The notes beneath the pieces are model-generated. The model did no database searches and had not been told where the DNA came from. It saw only the letters and a program-made list of their open reading frames with translations. A DNA stretch of 54,737 nucleotides from Parabacteroides distasonis (GTDB taxonomy: Bacteria; Bacteroidota; Bacteroidia; Bacteroidales; Tannerellaceae), in contig JAFBIR010000019.1 of NCBI GenBank assembly GCA_021531385.1, forward strand, positions 1-54,737. Direction: 5' to 3'. Positions 6,700-15,450 of the stretch are shown here, piece after piece. The position numbers and the translations under genes were made by a program. Numbering within the stretch: the stretch's first letter is position 1; each line of letters starts with the position of its first letter.

Positions 6700-7311
6700 A
6701 TGAAAGCACAATACAAGTTAGTGAGAATGCCCAACCCGAATAAAGGGGAGGAGGCAGCAGAAAAGCAACCGCTGCACGCCCGCTTGGTGTCATGCGGCAC
6801 ACTGCGCACGAAGGAGTTGGTGGAACGAGTTGGCGAGGTCTCCTCGTTCACGCCAGCAGTTTTACGAGGCTGCTTGCAAGCCTTGCGCGATCACATGCTG
6901 AATTATTTGGAGATGGGCTACAACGTGGAGTTGGAGGGATTCGGCACCTTTAGCCTCTCGCTGCACAGCAAACCCGTGATGGACAAGAAAAAGATCCGTG
7001 CGGAAGGCATAACGGTGGATGGACTGAATTTCCGGCCTTGCAAGGAGCTGAAACGTAAGTTGAGTACTATCAAGGTGGAACGTTCAGATCGGGTAGAGAG
7101 TGACCCAACCTATCTCTCTAAAGAAGAATGCGAAAGAAGGGTGTTTACCTATTTAGAGAACCACTCTTACCTGACCCAGCAGGTCTATATTAACCTCTGT
7201 CATTGCAGTCGCACGAAGGCCAGCCAAGACCTGAATCGCCTCGTGGCGGAGGGGCAGTTGATCTGCTCCCACTTCGGCCGCAACAAACTTTATAAGCAGC
7301 CCAAGGAATAA
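6700..7311 (+). CDS. HU-related / IHF-like DNA-binding protein with C-terminal winged-helix-like part
   Basis: This 203-residue protein has an N-terminal HU/IHF-like domain (about residues 1-115; VELEGFGTFSLSLHSKP is the strand and DNA-binding arm region). The C-terminal region (about 135-200) includes YLENHSYLTQQVYINLCHCS and resembles a small helix-turn-helix. Long HU-related proteins of this kind are common in Bacteroidales and are thought to bind or bend DNA; no target is known. Its leader is an array of 22-23 bp repeats that could be bound by it, which is speculation. Its 3' end is repeated after dinD. Confidence 0.8.
   Translation: MKAQYKLVRMPNPNKGEEAAEKQPLHARLVSCGTLRTKELVERVGEVSSFTPAVLRGCLQALRDHMLNYLEMGYNVELEGFGTFSLSLHSKPVMDKKKIRAEGITVDGLNFRPCKELKRKLSTIKVERSDRVESDPTYLSKEECERRVFTYLENHSYLTQQVYINLCHCSRTKASQDLNRLVAEGQLICSHFGRNKLYKQPKE
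7296..7310. repeat. Short direct repeat, left flank of dinD
   Basis: ATAAGCAGCCCAAG, at the 3' end of the HU-related gene (about 7292-7305), recurs after the dinD stop at about 8209-8222. The two copies bracket the dinD promoter and gene. Confidence 0.6.
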
Positions 7312-7322
7312 ATGAATAGTGC

Positions 7323-7330
7323 TATCTTTG
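7323..7330 (+). promoter_or_regulatory. Promoter -7 box for dinD
   Basis: TATCTTTG lies 40 bp before the ATG at 7370. It overlaps the upstream in-frame GTG at 7319, which rules that codon out as the usual start. Confidence 0.7.
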
Positions 7331-7369
7331 CCCCCTGTAAAACCAAAAACAGAAAAGGTAATAGAAACT

Positions 7370-8209
7370 ATGAAAACTGAAGAGATCTTTGAACTATTCC
7401 AACAGTTTGAATCCATTGCTAATGAATATGCGGGTGTTGAGTGTTGGAGCGCAAGGGAACTATCTGTTCTCTTGGGGTATGCGCAATGGCGCAATTTTGA
7501 GAATATCATCGAGAAAGCCAAGGCGGCCTGTATAAATGCAGGACAAGAAGCAGCCTATCATTTTGCTGACGTCAGCAAAATGATCAATCTGGCAAAAAGT
7601 GCTCAGCGTGAGGTGAATGATTTTATGCTGACGCGTTACGCTTGCTATCTGATCGCACAAAATGGCGATCCCCGAAAGCCACAAGTCGCTTTTGCTCAAA
7701 ACTATTTCGCTGTGCAGACACGGAGAGCCGAGTTGATTCAGCAACGTATCTTAGAACAGGAACGTGTGGTCGCTCGCAACAAGTTGGCTGAAACAGAGAA
7801 TCGACTGTCAGGGATCCTTTATGAACGAGGGGTTGATAGCAAAGGTTTCGCCATCATTCGATCACAAGGGGATAAGGCACTCTTCAATCTCGACACGGCT
7901 TTGTTGAAGCGAAAGTTTGGAGCCCCAGCAAGCCGTCCGTTGGCTGATTTTCTGCCGACGATTAGTATCAAAGCGAAAGACTTCGCCGCTGAGATGACCA
8001 GTGTCAATGTACAACAAAAAGAGCTGTATGGTCAGCAACAAATCTGTCAAGAACATGTGGATAACAATGCTGCTGTAAGGCAGATGCTGTTGCAAAGAGG
8101 CATTGTGCCAGAGCGACTTCCCGCCAGTGAAGACGTGAAGAAAGTGGAACGTAGGCTGAAATCGGAAGCGAAATCATTGGTGCAGAATCAATCGCCCAAA
8201 AAGAGTTGA
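7370..8209 (+). CDS. dinD: DinD-like DNA damage-inducible protein D
   Basis: This 279-residue protein starts [14 protein letters not shown] and carries the BRO/DinD-like region [20 protein letters not shown], then [17 protein letters not shown] and [18 protein letters not shown], typical of DinD. E. coli DinD is SOS-induced and inhibits RecA filament functions; its role here is inferred. I chose the ATG at 7370 because the promoter box lies at 7323-7330. The gene is bracketed by 14-15 bp direct repeats derived from the end of the upstream HU-related gene, so it looks like an inserted cassette. Confidence 0.88.
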   Translation: MKTEEIFELFQQFESIANEYAGVECWSARELSVLLGYAQWRNFENIIEKAKAACINAGQEAAYHFADVSKMINLAKSAQREVNDFMLTRYACYLIAQNGDPRKPQVAFAQNYFAVQTRRAELIQQRILEQERVVARNKLAETENRLSGILYERGVDSKGFAIIRSQGDKALFNLDTALLKRKFGAPASRPLADFLPTISIKAKDFAAEMTSVNVQQKELYGQQQICQEHVDNNAAVRQMLLQRGIVPERLPASEDVKKVERRLKSEAKSLVQNQSPKKS

Positions 8210-8223
8210 TAAGCAGCCCAAGA
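8209..8223. repeat. Short direct repeat, right flank of dinD
   Basis: ATAAGCAGCCCAAG starts within the dinD TGA and copies the end of the HU-related gene near 7292. This is consistent with a cassette insertion that regenerated the target end. Confidence 0.6.
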
Positions 8224-8236
8224 ATTAAACATTACT

Positions 8237-8279
8237 AATCCCTCGCCCCAGACATTACTAATGACCGAGGCGAGGGATT
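8237..8279. terminator. Hairpin between dinD and nadB
   Basis: AATCCCTCGCC (8237-8247) pairs exactly with GGCGAGGGATT (8269-8279). It sits between convergent genes and may terminate both, although T-runs are short. Confidence 0.55.
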
Positions 8280-8316
8280 GCTATTGTCTATGGACAAGCC
8301 TGCTGGGTGAGGAGGC

Positions 8317-9891
8317 TTACTTCTTCTTGGGAGGATAGTCGATCGTGTAGTGCAAGCCACGGCTCTCTTTGCGCTCCATGGCTTGACGGGTGATCAAGTA
8401 GCCCACGTTGATCATGTTGCGCAGCTCGCACAACTCGCGTGAGGCCTTGCAACGCTTGAAGAGCTTCTCGGTCTCCTCGTAGAGGATGTCGAGGCGGTTC
8501 CAAGCACGGATCAAACGGGTATTGCTACGGACGATACCGACGTAGGCCTCCATGATCTGATTCACCTCCTTCATGCTCTGCGTGATCAGCACACGCTCCT
8601 CGTTGGAGATGGTGCCCTCGTCGTTCCACTCAGGGATATCTTGCTCGAAATCGTAGCGATCGAGCACGCTGAGTGAATGCTTAGCGGCTGCGTCGGCATA
8701 GACCACCGCCTCGATGAGGGAGTTGGAGGCCAAACGGTTACCTCCATGCAACCCGGTGCAAGAGCACTCGCCAATCGCATAGAGGCGACGGATGCTGCTC
8801 TGTCCATCCAGATCCACCTTGATACCACCGCAGAGGTAGTGCGCGGCTGGCGCTACGGGGATGTAATCTTTTGTGATGTCGATGCCTAAGCTGAGGCACT
8901 TCTTATAGATATTGGGGAAATGACGCTTGGTCTCCTCCGCGTCTTTGTGGGTCACGTCGAGATAGACATGATCTTCACCCCGTTGCTTCATCTCGCTGTC
9001 GATGGCACGCGCCACGATGTCACGCGGCGCTAAGGAGAGCCGGGGATCGTATTTCTGCATGAACTCCTCGCCACTCAGGTTGCGGAGCACCGCGCCATAG
9101 CCACGCATCGCCTCCGTGATCAAGAAGCTGGGGCGATCGCCCGGATGGTAGAGGGCCGTCGGGTGGAACTGGATAAATTCCATGTCTTTGACTGCGCCCT
9201 TTGCCCGATAGACCATGGCGATACCGTCGCCCGTAGCCACCAAGGGGTTGGTCGTGTTCCGATAGACCGCCTCGCAACCACCGGTCGCCATCACGGTGAT
9301 GCGTGAGAGGAAGGTATGCACCTCGCCCGTCTCCTCGTTCAAGACGTAAGCGCCATAGCACTTGATGCCCGGCGTGTGGCGGGTCACGATGATACCCATG
9401 TGGTGCTGCGTGATGATCTCCACGGCATAGTGGTTGGTATATACCTGAATATTCGGATGGGCATGTACGGCACGAATCAAGCTGGTTTGGATCTCTGCGC
9501 CCGTGTTATCGGCATGGTGCAGGATGCGGAACTCGGAGTGGCCGCCCTCTTTGTGCAGGTCGAATTCGCCATTCTCCTTCTTATCGAACTGTACACCCCA
9601 GTCGATCAACGCCTTGATCTGTGCCGGGGCTTCCCGTACCACTTTCTCTACGGCCGCCCGATCGCTGATCCAATCGCCCGCGATCATCGTGTCTTCGATG
9701 TGTTTCTCAAAGTTATCCACCTTCAGATTGGTCACTGAGGCAATGCCTCCCTGGGCGAAGTAGGTATTGGCTTCCTCCTGACCTGCCTTGCAGATGAGCG
9801 CCACACTGCGTCCCTCGTTGGCTACCTTCAGGGCGAAGCTCATGCCCGCGATGCCGGAGCCTATCACTAAGTAATCGTATTTCTCTACCAT
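8317..9891 (-). CDS. nadB: L-aspartate oxidase
   Basis: This 524-residue FAD enzyme oxidises L-aspartate to iminoaspartate, the first step of de novo NAD synthesis. The N-terminal FAD motif is VIGSGIAG (residues 9-16). Family motifs follow: YFAQGGIAS, GGHSEFRILHHADNTGAEI, ATGGCEAVYRNTTNP, MEFIQFHPTALYHP and SLIEAVVYADAAAKH. It is a single gene with a promoter box at 9919-9926. nadA and nadC are not in the window. Length is normal for the family. Confidence 0.96.
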   Translation of the reverse strand: MVEKYDYLVIGSGIAGMSFALKVANEGRSVALICKAGQEEANTYFAQGGIASVTNLKVDNFEKHIEDTMIAGDWISDRAAVEKVVREAPAQIKALIDWGVQFDKKENGEFDLHKEGGHSEFRILHHADNTGAEIQTSLIRAVHAHPNIQVYTNHYAVEIITQHHMGIIVTRHTPGIKCYGAYVLNEETGEVHTFLSRITVMATGGCEAVYRNTTNPLVATGDGIAMVYRAKGAVKDMEFIQFHPTALYHPGDRPSFLITEAMRGYGAVLRNLSGEEFMQKYDPRLSLAPRDIVARAIDSEMKQRGEDHVYLDVTHKDAEETKRHFPNIYKKCLSLGIDITKDYIPVAPAAHYLCGGIKVDLDGQSSIRRLYAIGECSCTGLHGGNRLASNSLIEAVVYADAAAKHSLSVLDRYDFEQDIPEWNDEGTISNEERVLITQSMKEVNQIMEAYVGIVRSNTRLIRAWNRLDILYEETEKLFKRCKASRELCELRNMINVGYLITRQAMERKESRGLHYTIDYPPKKK

Positions 9892-9918
9892 TTTCTTTCT
9901 ATCGTTGCTTTAGGCGCA

Positions 9919-9926
9919 CAAAATTA
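9919..9926 (-). promoter_or_regulatory. Promoter -7 box for nadB
   Basis: Minus-strand TAATTTTG lies 28 bp before the nadB ATG. Confidence 0.6.
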
Positions 9927-9983
9927 GGAATTAACTGAAAAGGTTGTCGTTTTTTAGCTTGATTTTTTGTGCCTCTTCCGGTG

Positions 9984-10532
9984 CTATTTGACCCAAACCA
10001 CATAATCAGGTTTGCGGGGGGATTGCGGTTTCAACGCGTCGGGTGCGGGATAACCCAGGATGCAATGGCCAATGCCCTCGTATTCGTCGGTGATCCCCAA
10101 CGCTTGCAACAGCGCTTTTCCTTCCTCTGTCTCAAACATCTCTTTGGCTCGGTGGATCCAGCAAGCCCCCAAGCCTAAGCTGTGGGCAGCGATCAGCATG
10201 TTCTCGATCACGACAGATCCATCATATACCCTTGTCGGACAATCCTTTTTGGCCAATACCACCAAGACAACCGGTGCGCCATAGAAGGGATCGCTATGTC
10301 CGGAGCTGGTCTTTAGCTGTTTGCCTATGATAATATCTAAATTCATGCGGCTCAACTTGTTACGCAGGTCTGGGTTGGTAACCGCTACGATTATCGGCGA
10401 TTGACGGTTCATGCCGCTGGGGGCATACATACCGGCCTTCACCACCTCCTCTACTAATGCCTCGGGGACAGGCTCTGCTGTATATTTCTTCACGCTCCGT
10501 CGCGTGAGTATCGTTTGTAATGTCTGGTTCAT
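9984..10532 (-). CDS. Nitroreductase family FMN oxidoreductase
   Basis: This 182-residue protein has the nitroreductase pattern: N-terminal LTRRSVKKYTAEPVP, then APSGMNRQSPIIVAV (FMN phosphate contact), central AAHSLGLGACWIH, and C-terminal GIGHCILGYP. It would reduce a nitro or quinone-like substrate with NAD(P)H; the natural substrate is unknown. I start at MNQTLQ (10532) because a TATGTTTG promoter box lies at 10559-10566, which would overlap any longer start. It is divergent from hflX. Confidence 0.88.
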   Translation of the reverse strand: MNQTLQTILTRRSVKKYTAEPVPEALVEEVVKAGMYAPSGMNRQSPIIVAVTNPDLRNKLSRMNLDIIIGKQLKTSSGHSDPFYGAPVVLVVLAKKDCPTRVYDGSVVIENMLIAAHSLGLGACWIHRAKEMFETEEGKALLQALGITDEYEGIGHCILGYPAPDALKPQSPRKPDYVVWVK

Positions 10533-10558
10533 ACGCAATTTCGTTTTTATTAGGTGCG

Positions 10559-10566
10559 CAAACATA
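10559..10566 (-). promoter_or_regulatory. Promoter -7 box for the nitroreductase gene
   Basis: Minus-strand TATGTTTG lies 26 bp before the chosen ATG and excludes the longer start at 10565. Confidence 0.65.
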
Positions 10567-10696
10567 CATAAAAAACGGGCAAGATGGCTCCCTGAAATGT
10601 AGTTTTATGAAGCAGTTTTCGGTAGGTCTTAACGGCTTTTTCTTGCTTTTTTGTCGTTCAGATCTTTCTAAAACGACAAAGAATCGTGAAATGGTG

Positions 10697-10704
10697 TATC
10701 TTTG
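10697..10704 (+). promoter_or_regulatory. Promoter -7 box for hflX, almost touching the start codon
   Basis: TATCTTTG ends only 4 bp before the hflX ATG at 10709. With the usual start of transcription a few bases downstream, the mRNA would begin at or next to the AUG. Confidence 0.65.
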
Positions 10705-10708
10705 CGGC

Positions 10709-11923
10709 ATGAAGGAATTTATCATATCGGAGGCACAGACCGAGAAGGCGGTCTTGGTGGGTTTGGTCACACCGGAGCAGAATGAGCAGAAAGTGGCCGA
10801 GTATTTGGATGAGTTGGCTTTCTTGGCGGATACAGCCGGGGTGGAGGCGGTGAAACGATTCACCCAGAAGTTGGATTATCCAAACTCCGTGACCTTTGTC
10901 GGTACGGGAAAGCTACAGGAGATCAAGGAATATGTGGTGGAGCATGAGATTGGTGTGGTGATCTTCGACGATGAGTTGTCGGCGAAGCAGTTGCGCAACA
11001 TCGAGAAGGAGCTGCAGGTGATGATCCTCGACCGTACCAATCTGATCTTGGATATTTTCGCTAAACGTGCGCAAACCGCCCATGCGAAGGCACAGGTGGA
11101 GTTGGCGCAATATAAATATATGTTGCCTCGTCTGACCCGCTTGTGGACCCACTTGGAGCGTCAGCGCGGTGGCGTGGGTATGCGTGGACCGGGTGAGACG
11201 CAGTTGGAGACCGATAAACGTATCATCTTGGATAAGATCTCTCGCTTGAAGCGGGAGCTGGTCGATATCGACAAGCAGAAGAGTGTGCAGCGGAAGAACC
11301 GAGGCAAGATGGTGCGTGTGGCGTTGGTGGGTTATACCAATGTTGGTAAATCTACCTTGATGAACTTGCTGAGCAAGAGCGAGGTGTTTGCCGAGAACAA
11401 GCTGTTTGCCACGTTGGACACCACCGTGCGGAAGGTGATTATCGAGAACCTGCCCTTCTTGCTCTCCGACACGGTCGGATTTATCCGTAAATTGCCTACG
11501 GAATTGGTGGAGAGTTTCAAATCTACACTGGATGAGGTGCGTGAGGCAGATCTCTTGGTACACATCGTGGATATCTCGCATCCCTCGTTTGAGGAGCAGA
11601 TCGAGGTGGTCAATCGCACGTTGGCTGAGATCGACAAGCAGGAGAAGCCGATGATTATGGTGTTTAATAAGGTGGATGCCTTCACCTTTGTGCCCAAGGA
11701 GGCCGATGACTTGACCCCCCGCACGCGGGAGAACATCGACCTCGATGAGCTGAAGCATACGTGGATGAACCGCTTACCGGGCGATTGCCTCTTTATCTCC
11801 GCTAAGGAGCGCACCAATATCGAGGCACTGAAAGCCCTGCTCTATGAGCGAGTGAAACAGATTCATATCACCCGTTTCCCCTATAATGATTTCCTCTTCC
11901 AGCATTACGAGGAGGAGGAGTAA
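10709..11923 (+). CDS. hflX: GTPase HflX
   Basis: This 404-residue protein is a ribosome-associated GTPase that can split stalled 70S ribosomes in other bacteria. The N-terminal HflX domain has GTGKLQEIKEYV. The glycine-rich RQRGGVGMRGPGETQLE segment (near residues 150-170) is characteristic. The G domain has GYTNVGKST (about 207-215), DTVGFIRKLP and NKVD. The start MKEFIISEAQTEKAVLVGLV matches the family. An upstream in-frame start would overlap the promoter box, so the mRNA may be leaderless. It is followed by the DUF4954 gene. Confidence 0.95.
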   Translation: MKEFIISEAQTEKAVLVGLVTPEQNEQKVAEYLDELAFLADTAGVEAVKRFTQKLDYPNSVTFVGTGKLQEIKEYVVEHEIGVVIFDDELSAKQLRNIEKELQVMILDRTNLILDIFAKRAQTAHAKAQVELAQYKYMLPRLTRLWTHLERQRGGVGMRGPGETQLETDKRIILDKISRLKRELVDIDKQKSVQRKNRGKMVRVALVGYTNVGKSTLMNLLSKSEVFAENKLFATLDTTVRKVIIENLPFLLSDTVGFIRKLPTELVESFKSTLDEVREADLLVHIVDISHPSFEEQIEVVNRTLAEIDKQEKPMIMVFNKVDAFTFVPKEADDLTPRTRENIDLDELKHTWMNRLPGDCLFISAKERTNIEALKALLYERVKQIHITRFPYNDFLFQHYEEEE

Positions 11924-11942
11924 TAGCTTTTAATTGGTTTGT

Positions 11943-13937
11943 ATGAAAAGATTGTTGAGGGCGATCACGCCGGCTGAGGTCGAGCGGTTGGTCGCACAAG
12001 GTTGTTCGGCGGAGTCTTGGGACGAGGTTTGGGTGCCCGAGCAGTTTGATATAGCTCACGTAGTGGATGTGCATTTCTCCGGTACGGTCTGCTTAGGCGC
12101 TTTCCGCAAGTCGTTTACCCTTCCCGGTGGATTGGTGCGTCATAGCGGTGTGCGCCATGCGACGCTGCACAATGTGACGTTGGGCGATGATGTGCTGATC
12201 GAGCAGGTGCATAATTATATCGCCAACTATCGCATTGGTCGAGAGAGCATCATCCAGCATGTCGATCTGCTGTTGGTGGAGGGTCGCACCTCGTTTGGCA
12301 ATAACGTGGAGGTGTCGGTATTGAACGAGACAGGCGGTCGTGAGGTGCCTATCTACGATGGATTGTCGGCCTCGTTGGCTTACCTGATTGCGTTGTATCG
12401 ACATCGTCCGCAGCTGATCGCTAATCTGCGCCAGCTCATCGCTGATTATGCGGAGCATGTAGCCGACACAATGGGTACGATTGGCGAACGGGTGATCATC
12501 CGCAACGCAGGGACGATCCGGAATGTACGCATCGGTAGTTATGCCCGTGTGGAGAATTGCACCCGGTTGGAGAATGGCTCGATCAATAGCAAGCAGGAGG
12601 CGCCTGTGTTTGTGGGCGACAGTGTGATCGCGGAGGATTTCATTCTCTCTTCCGGATCGCAGGTGGCGGATGCGGCCAAGCTGATTCGTTGCTTCGTGGG
12701 GCAGGCTTGCCACGTGACCCATAACTTCTCCGCACACGATTCGTTGCTGTTCAGCAACTGCTCGTTTGAGAATGGGGAGGCTTGTGCGATCTTTGCGGGG
12801 CCTTTCACGGTCTCTATGCACAAGAGTAGCTTGCTGATCGCTGGAATGTACTCGTTCCTCAATGCGGGCAGTGGCTCTAACCAGAGCAATCACATGTATA
12901 AGTTAGGGCCTATCCATCAGGGTATCGTAGAGCGAGGCTCAAAGACGACCTCTGATTCCTATATATTGTGGCCGGCTCGTGTGGGGGCGTTCTCTTTAGT
13001 GATGGGGCGTCATTATCACCACAGCGACACCTCTGATATGCCCTTCTCCTATCTGATCGAGCAGGATGACGAAACCTATTTGGTGCCGGGTGTCAACCTG
13101 CGCAGTGTGGGTACGATTCGCGATGCGCAGAAATGGCCACGACGGGATAAGCGTACAGATCCGGAGCGGCTGGATCAGATCAATTACAACCTGCTGAGTC
13201 CCTACACGATTCAGAAGATGCTACGGGCCGTGGAGATCTTGCGTAACTTGCAGTCGTTGGTGGGAGAGACCTCCGACGTTTATTATTGGCAGAATACCCG
13301 CATCAAAGGTTCCTCTTTGCGGAATGCGCTTTCGCTCTATGGCATGGCGATCAATAAGTTCTTGGGCAACTCCTTGATCAAGAAGTTGGAGGGCACACGC
13401 TTTCGTTCGATGGAGGAGGTGTGGGCGCAGTTACAACCCACTGAGTGCAAAGGCTCTGGCGAATGGTTGGATCTGGCTGGCTTGATTCTTCCGAAAGAGC
13501 CGTTAGAGGCTTTGCTGACTGACATTGAGGGGGGCGAGGTGCAATCGTTAACGGACATCGAAGGCTTCTTCCATTTAGTACATGCCCATTACTATACGTT
13601 GGAATGGACCTGGGCCTATGAGATGATTGAGCGGTATTACGGGGTGGATCTTCGTACGATCTCCGCGCAGCAACTGATCGCCTTGGTACGTCGTTGGCAA
13701 GATTCCGTGATCCACTTGGATGAGCAGCTGTATGCTGACGCACGCAAGGAGTTCTCGTTGGCCATGATGACCGGTTTTGGCGTAGATGGCTCACGCAAGG
13801 AGCAATTGGAGGATTTTGAGGGTGTGCGTGGCGACTTCGAGAATAATCCTTTCGTCTCGGCTGTGCGCGACCATATTGTCAAAAAACGGGCGTTGGGCGA
13901 GGAGCTGATCACCCGCTTAGCGCCTTTGTTGGCGTAG
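11943..13937 (+). CDS. DUF4954 family protein with left-handed beta-helix repeats
   Basis: This 664-residue protein starts MKRLLRAITPAEVERLV. An in-frame TTG nine bases upstream is possible but less likely. Residues about 60-380 show hexapeptide-like rhythm (RHATLHNVTLGDDVLIEQV, GTIRNVRIGSYARVENC), suggesting a left-handed beta helix like sugar-nucleotide acyltransferases. The C-terminal half is helical. I recognise the Bacteroidetes DUF4954 family; no reaction is established. It follows hflX by 20 bp, so the two are probably cotranscribed. Confidence 0.8.
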   Translation: MKRLLRAITPAEVERLVAQGCSAESWDEVWVPEQFDIAHVVDVHFSGTVCLGAFRKSFTLPGGLVRHSGVRHATLHNVTLGDDVLIEQVHNYIANYRIGRESIIQHVDLLLVEGRTSFGNNVEVSVLNETGGREVPIYDGLSASLAYLIALYRHRPQLIANLRQLIADYAEHVADTMGTIGERVIIRNAGTIRNVRIGSYARVENCTRLENGSINSKQEAPVFVGDSVIAEDFILSSGSQVADAAKLIRCFVGQACHVTHNFSAHDSLLFSNCSFENGEACAIFAGPFTVSMHKSSLLIAGMYSFLNAGSGSNQSNHMYKLGPIHQGIVERGSKTTSDSYILWPARVGAFSLVMGRHYHHSDTSDMPFSYLIEQDDETYLVPGVNLRSVGTIRDAQKWPRRDKRTDPERLDQINYNLLSPYTIQKMLRAVEILRNLQSLVGETSDVYYWQNTRIKGSSLRNALSLYGMAINKFLGNSLIKKLEGTRFRSMEEVWAQLQPTECKGSGEWLDLAGLILPKEPLEALLTDIEGGEVQSLTDIEGFFHLVHAHYYTLEWTWAYEMIERYYGVDLRTISAQQLIALVRRWQDSVIHLDEQLYADARKEFSLAMMTGFGVDGSRKEQLEDFEGVRGDFENNPFVSAVRDHIVKKRALGEELITRLAPLLA

Positions 13938-13942
13938 TCGCC

Positions 13943-14845
13943 TCACTTGGATTGATAGCGGGGATGATGGGCTAAAATTTCTTGACGCAAGAAGGTGCGG
14001 TCGATGTGGGTATAGATCTGGGTGGTGGTGATCTGCTCATGCCCTAACATCTCTTGGATCGCCCGTAGATTGGCTCCTCCTTCCAACAGGTGCGTGGCGA
14101 AGGAGTGGCGGAAGGTGTGGGGGCTGACCCTCTTGTGGATGCCCGCAGCCTCCGTTTGTACCTTGATGATGTGAAACACCATGATGCGGGAGAGCGCTGT
14201 GCCCCTTCGGCTGAGAAAGAGCGTGTCTTCAAATCCCTTCTTGGGCACCACCTGGCTACGATCCTTCAGGTAGTTGTTGATCTCTCGCAAAGCGACCTCG
14301 GAGATAGGCACCAACCGCTGTTTACTGCCTTTGCCTAAGACCCGGATGAATTGCTCCTCGGGGTAGATGTCGGCATAGCGCAGATTGATCAACTCAGAGA
14401 CACGCAAGCCACAGCTGTAAAGCGTCTCTAACATGGCCCGGTTGCGATGCCCTTCGGGTGTAGAGAGGTCGATCGAGTCGAGGATGGTGTTAATCTCATT
14501 CACGGTCAGCACCTCTGGTAGCTTCAAGCCGATCTTGGGCGACTCTAACAGCTCCGTAGGGTCAATCTCGATGTATTTATCGAGCAAGAGAAAACGATAG
14601 AACGACTTGATGCCGGAGATGATACGGGCTTGTGAGCGGGGATGAATCCCGATGTCGGCCAGTTGAGCGACAAACTGTTGCAGATCCTCATAGGTGATCT
14701 CCTGGTAGCTCTTCCCCTCATCTGCCGCGAAAGCGAGCAGTTTATCCAGATCTGCCAAATAGGCGTCGATGGAGTTCGGAGAGAGCCCGCGCTCCAGTCT
14801 CAGATAGATTTCATATTTCTTGCGAATGTCGTTGCTCGTTTGCAT
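13943..14845 (-). CDS. xerD: Site-specific tyrosine recombinase XerD
   Basis: This 300-residue protein has the N-terminal SAM-like DNA-binding domain (about 5-90). The catalytic domain carries Arg148, Lys172, His243-x-x-Arg246, His269 and nucleophile Tyr278 (HTFRHSFATHLLEGG, LGHEQITTTQIYTHI). XerD with XerC resolves chromosome dimers at dif. The length and isolated core-gene context favour XerD over an integrase. It is convergent with the DUF4954 gene, only 5 bp apart, and divergent from aroQ. A promoter box lies at 14930-14937. Confidence 0.93.
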   Translation of the reverse strand: MQTSNDIRKKYEIYLRLERGLSPNSIDAYLADLDKLLAFAADEGKSYQEITYEDLQQFVAQLADIGIHPRSQARIISGIKSFYRFLLLDKYIEIDPTELLESPKIGLKLPEVLTVNEINTILDSIDLSTPEGHRNRAMLETLYSCGLRVSELINLRYADIYPEEQFIRVLGKGSKQRLVPISEVALREINNYLKDRSQVVPKKGFEDTLFLSRRGTALSRIMVFHIIKVQTEAAGIHKRVSPHTFRHSFATHLLEGGANLRAIQEMLGHEQITTTQIYTHIDRTFLRQEILAHHPRYQSK

Positions 14846-14884
14846 TGTTAGGTATGTCGTTATGAATGTGTCAAATTAAATCCC

Positions 14885-14892
14885 TATCTTTG
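14885..14892 (+). promoter_or_regulatory. Promoter -7 box for aroQ
   Basis: TATCTTTG on the plus strand, 62 bp before aroQ. It lies to the left of the xerD box, so the two promoters point at each other. Confidence 0.65.
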
Positions 14893-14906
14893 TCGGGTTA
14901 AATGCC

Positions 14907-14926
14907 CGCCCTTCGTTGGAAGGGCG
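14907..14926. other. Hairpin between facing aroQ and xerD promoters
   Basis: CGCCCTTC (14907-14914) and GAAGGGCG (14919-14926) pair perfectly around GTTG. The hairpin lies in the predicted leaders of both genes' transcripts. Confidence 0.6.
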
Positions 14927-14929
14927 AGG

Positions 14930-14937
14930 CAAAGGTA
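14930..14937 (-). promoter_or_regulatory. Promoter -7 box for xerD
   Basis: Minus-strand TACCTTTG, 84 bp before the xerD ATG. Confidence 0.6.
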
Positions 14938-14953
14938 ATAAACTTGCAGAAGA

Positions 14954-15370
14954 ATGAAGAAGATTCAGATCATCAATGGTCCCAATTTGAATTTGTTGGG
15001 CAAGCGAGAGCCGACCGTATATGGCAACCGCTCGTTTGAGGATTATTTGGACACCTTGCGTGCACGCTATCCGGAATGTGAGATCGCCTACTACCAAAGC
15101 AATGTGGAGGGCGAGTTGATCAATAAGATCCATGAGGTAGGCTTTACCTACGATGGCATTATCCTGAACGCCGGGGCTTACACGCATACCTCGATCGCTT
15201 TGCATGATGCGATCAAGGCGGTGACCACGCCGGTGGTGGAGGTGCATATCTCCAATGTCCATGCTCGCGAGTCGTTTCGCCATGTCTCGATGTTGTCTGC
15301 CGCTTGCAAAGGAGTGATCCTGGGATTTGGGTTGGATTCCTATCGCTTAGCGGTAGCGTCTTTGCTGTAA
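14954..15370 (+). CDS. aroQ: Type II 3-dehydroquinate dehydratase
   Basis: This 138-residue enzyme dehydrates 3-dehydroquinate in the shikimate pathway. It has the signature INGPNLNLLGKREPTVYG, with Arg18 and catalytic Tyr23, then YYQSNVEGELINKI, ILNAGAYTHTSIAL and VEVHISNVHARESFR (His near 101). The length is typical of the dodecameric type II enzymes. pyk follows after 80 bp in the same direction. Confidence 0.96.
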   Translation: MKKIQIINGPNLNLLGKREPTVYGNRSFEDYLDTLRARYPECEIAYYQSNVEGELINKIHEVGFTYDGIILNAGAYTHTSIALHDAIKAVTTPVVEVHISNVHARESFRHVSMLSAACKGVILGFGLDSYRLAVASLL

Positions 15371-15450
15371 AGTGGGCATCTAAGGTGCGGCTAAAGGCCG
15401 TTTTATCGGGAAAGAAAGTAGTATTTAGGTTATAATATAATAATAGGTAT

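Noticed and set aside
7319-7369. Upstream GTG start for dinD
   Set aside because: The dinD promoter box overlaps it, so the codon would not be in the transcript.
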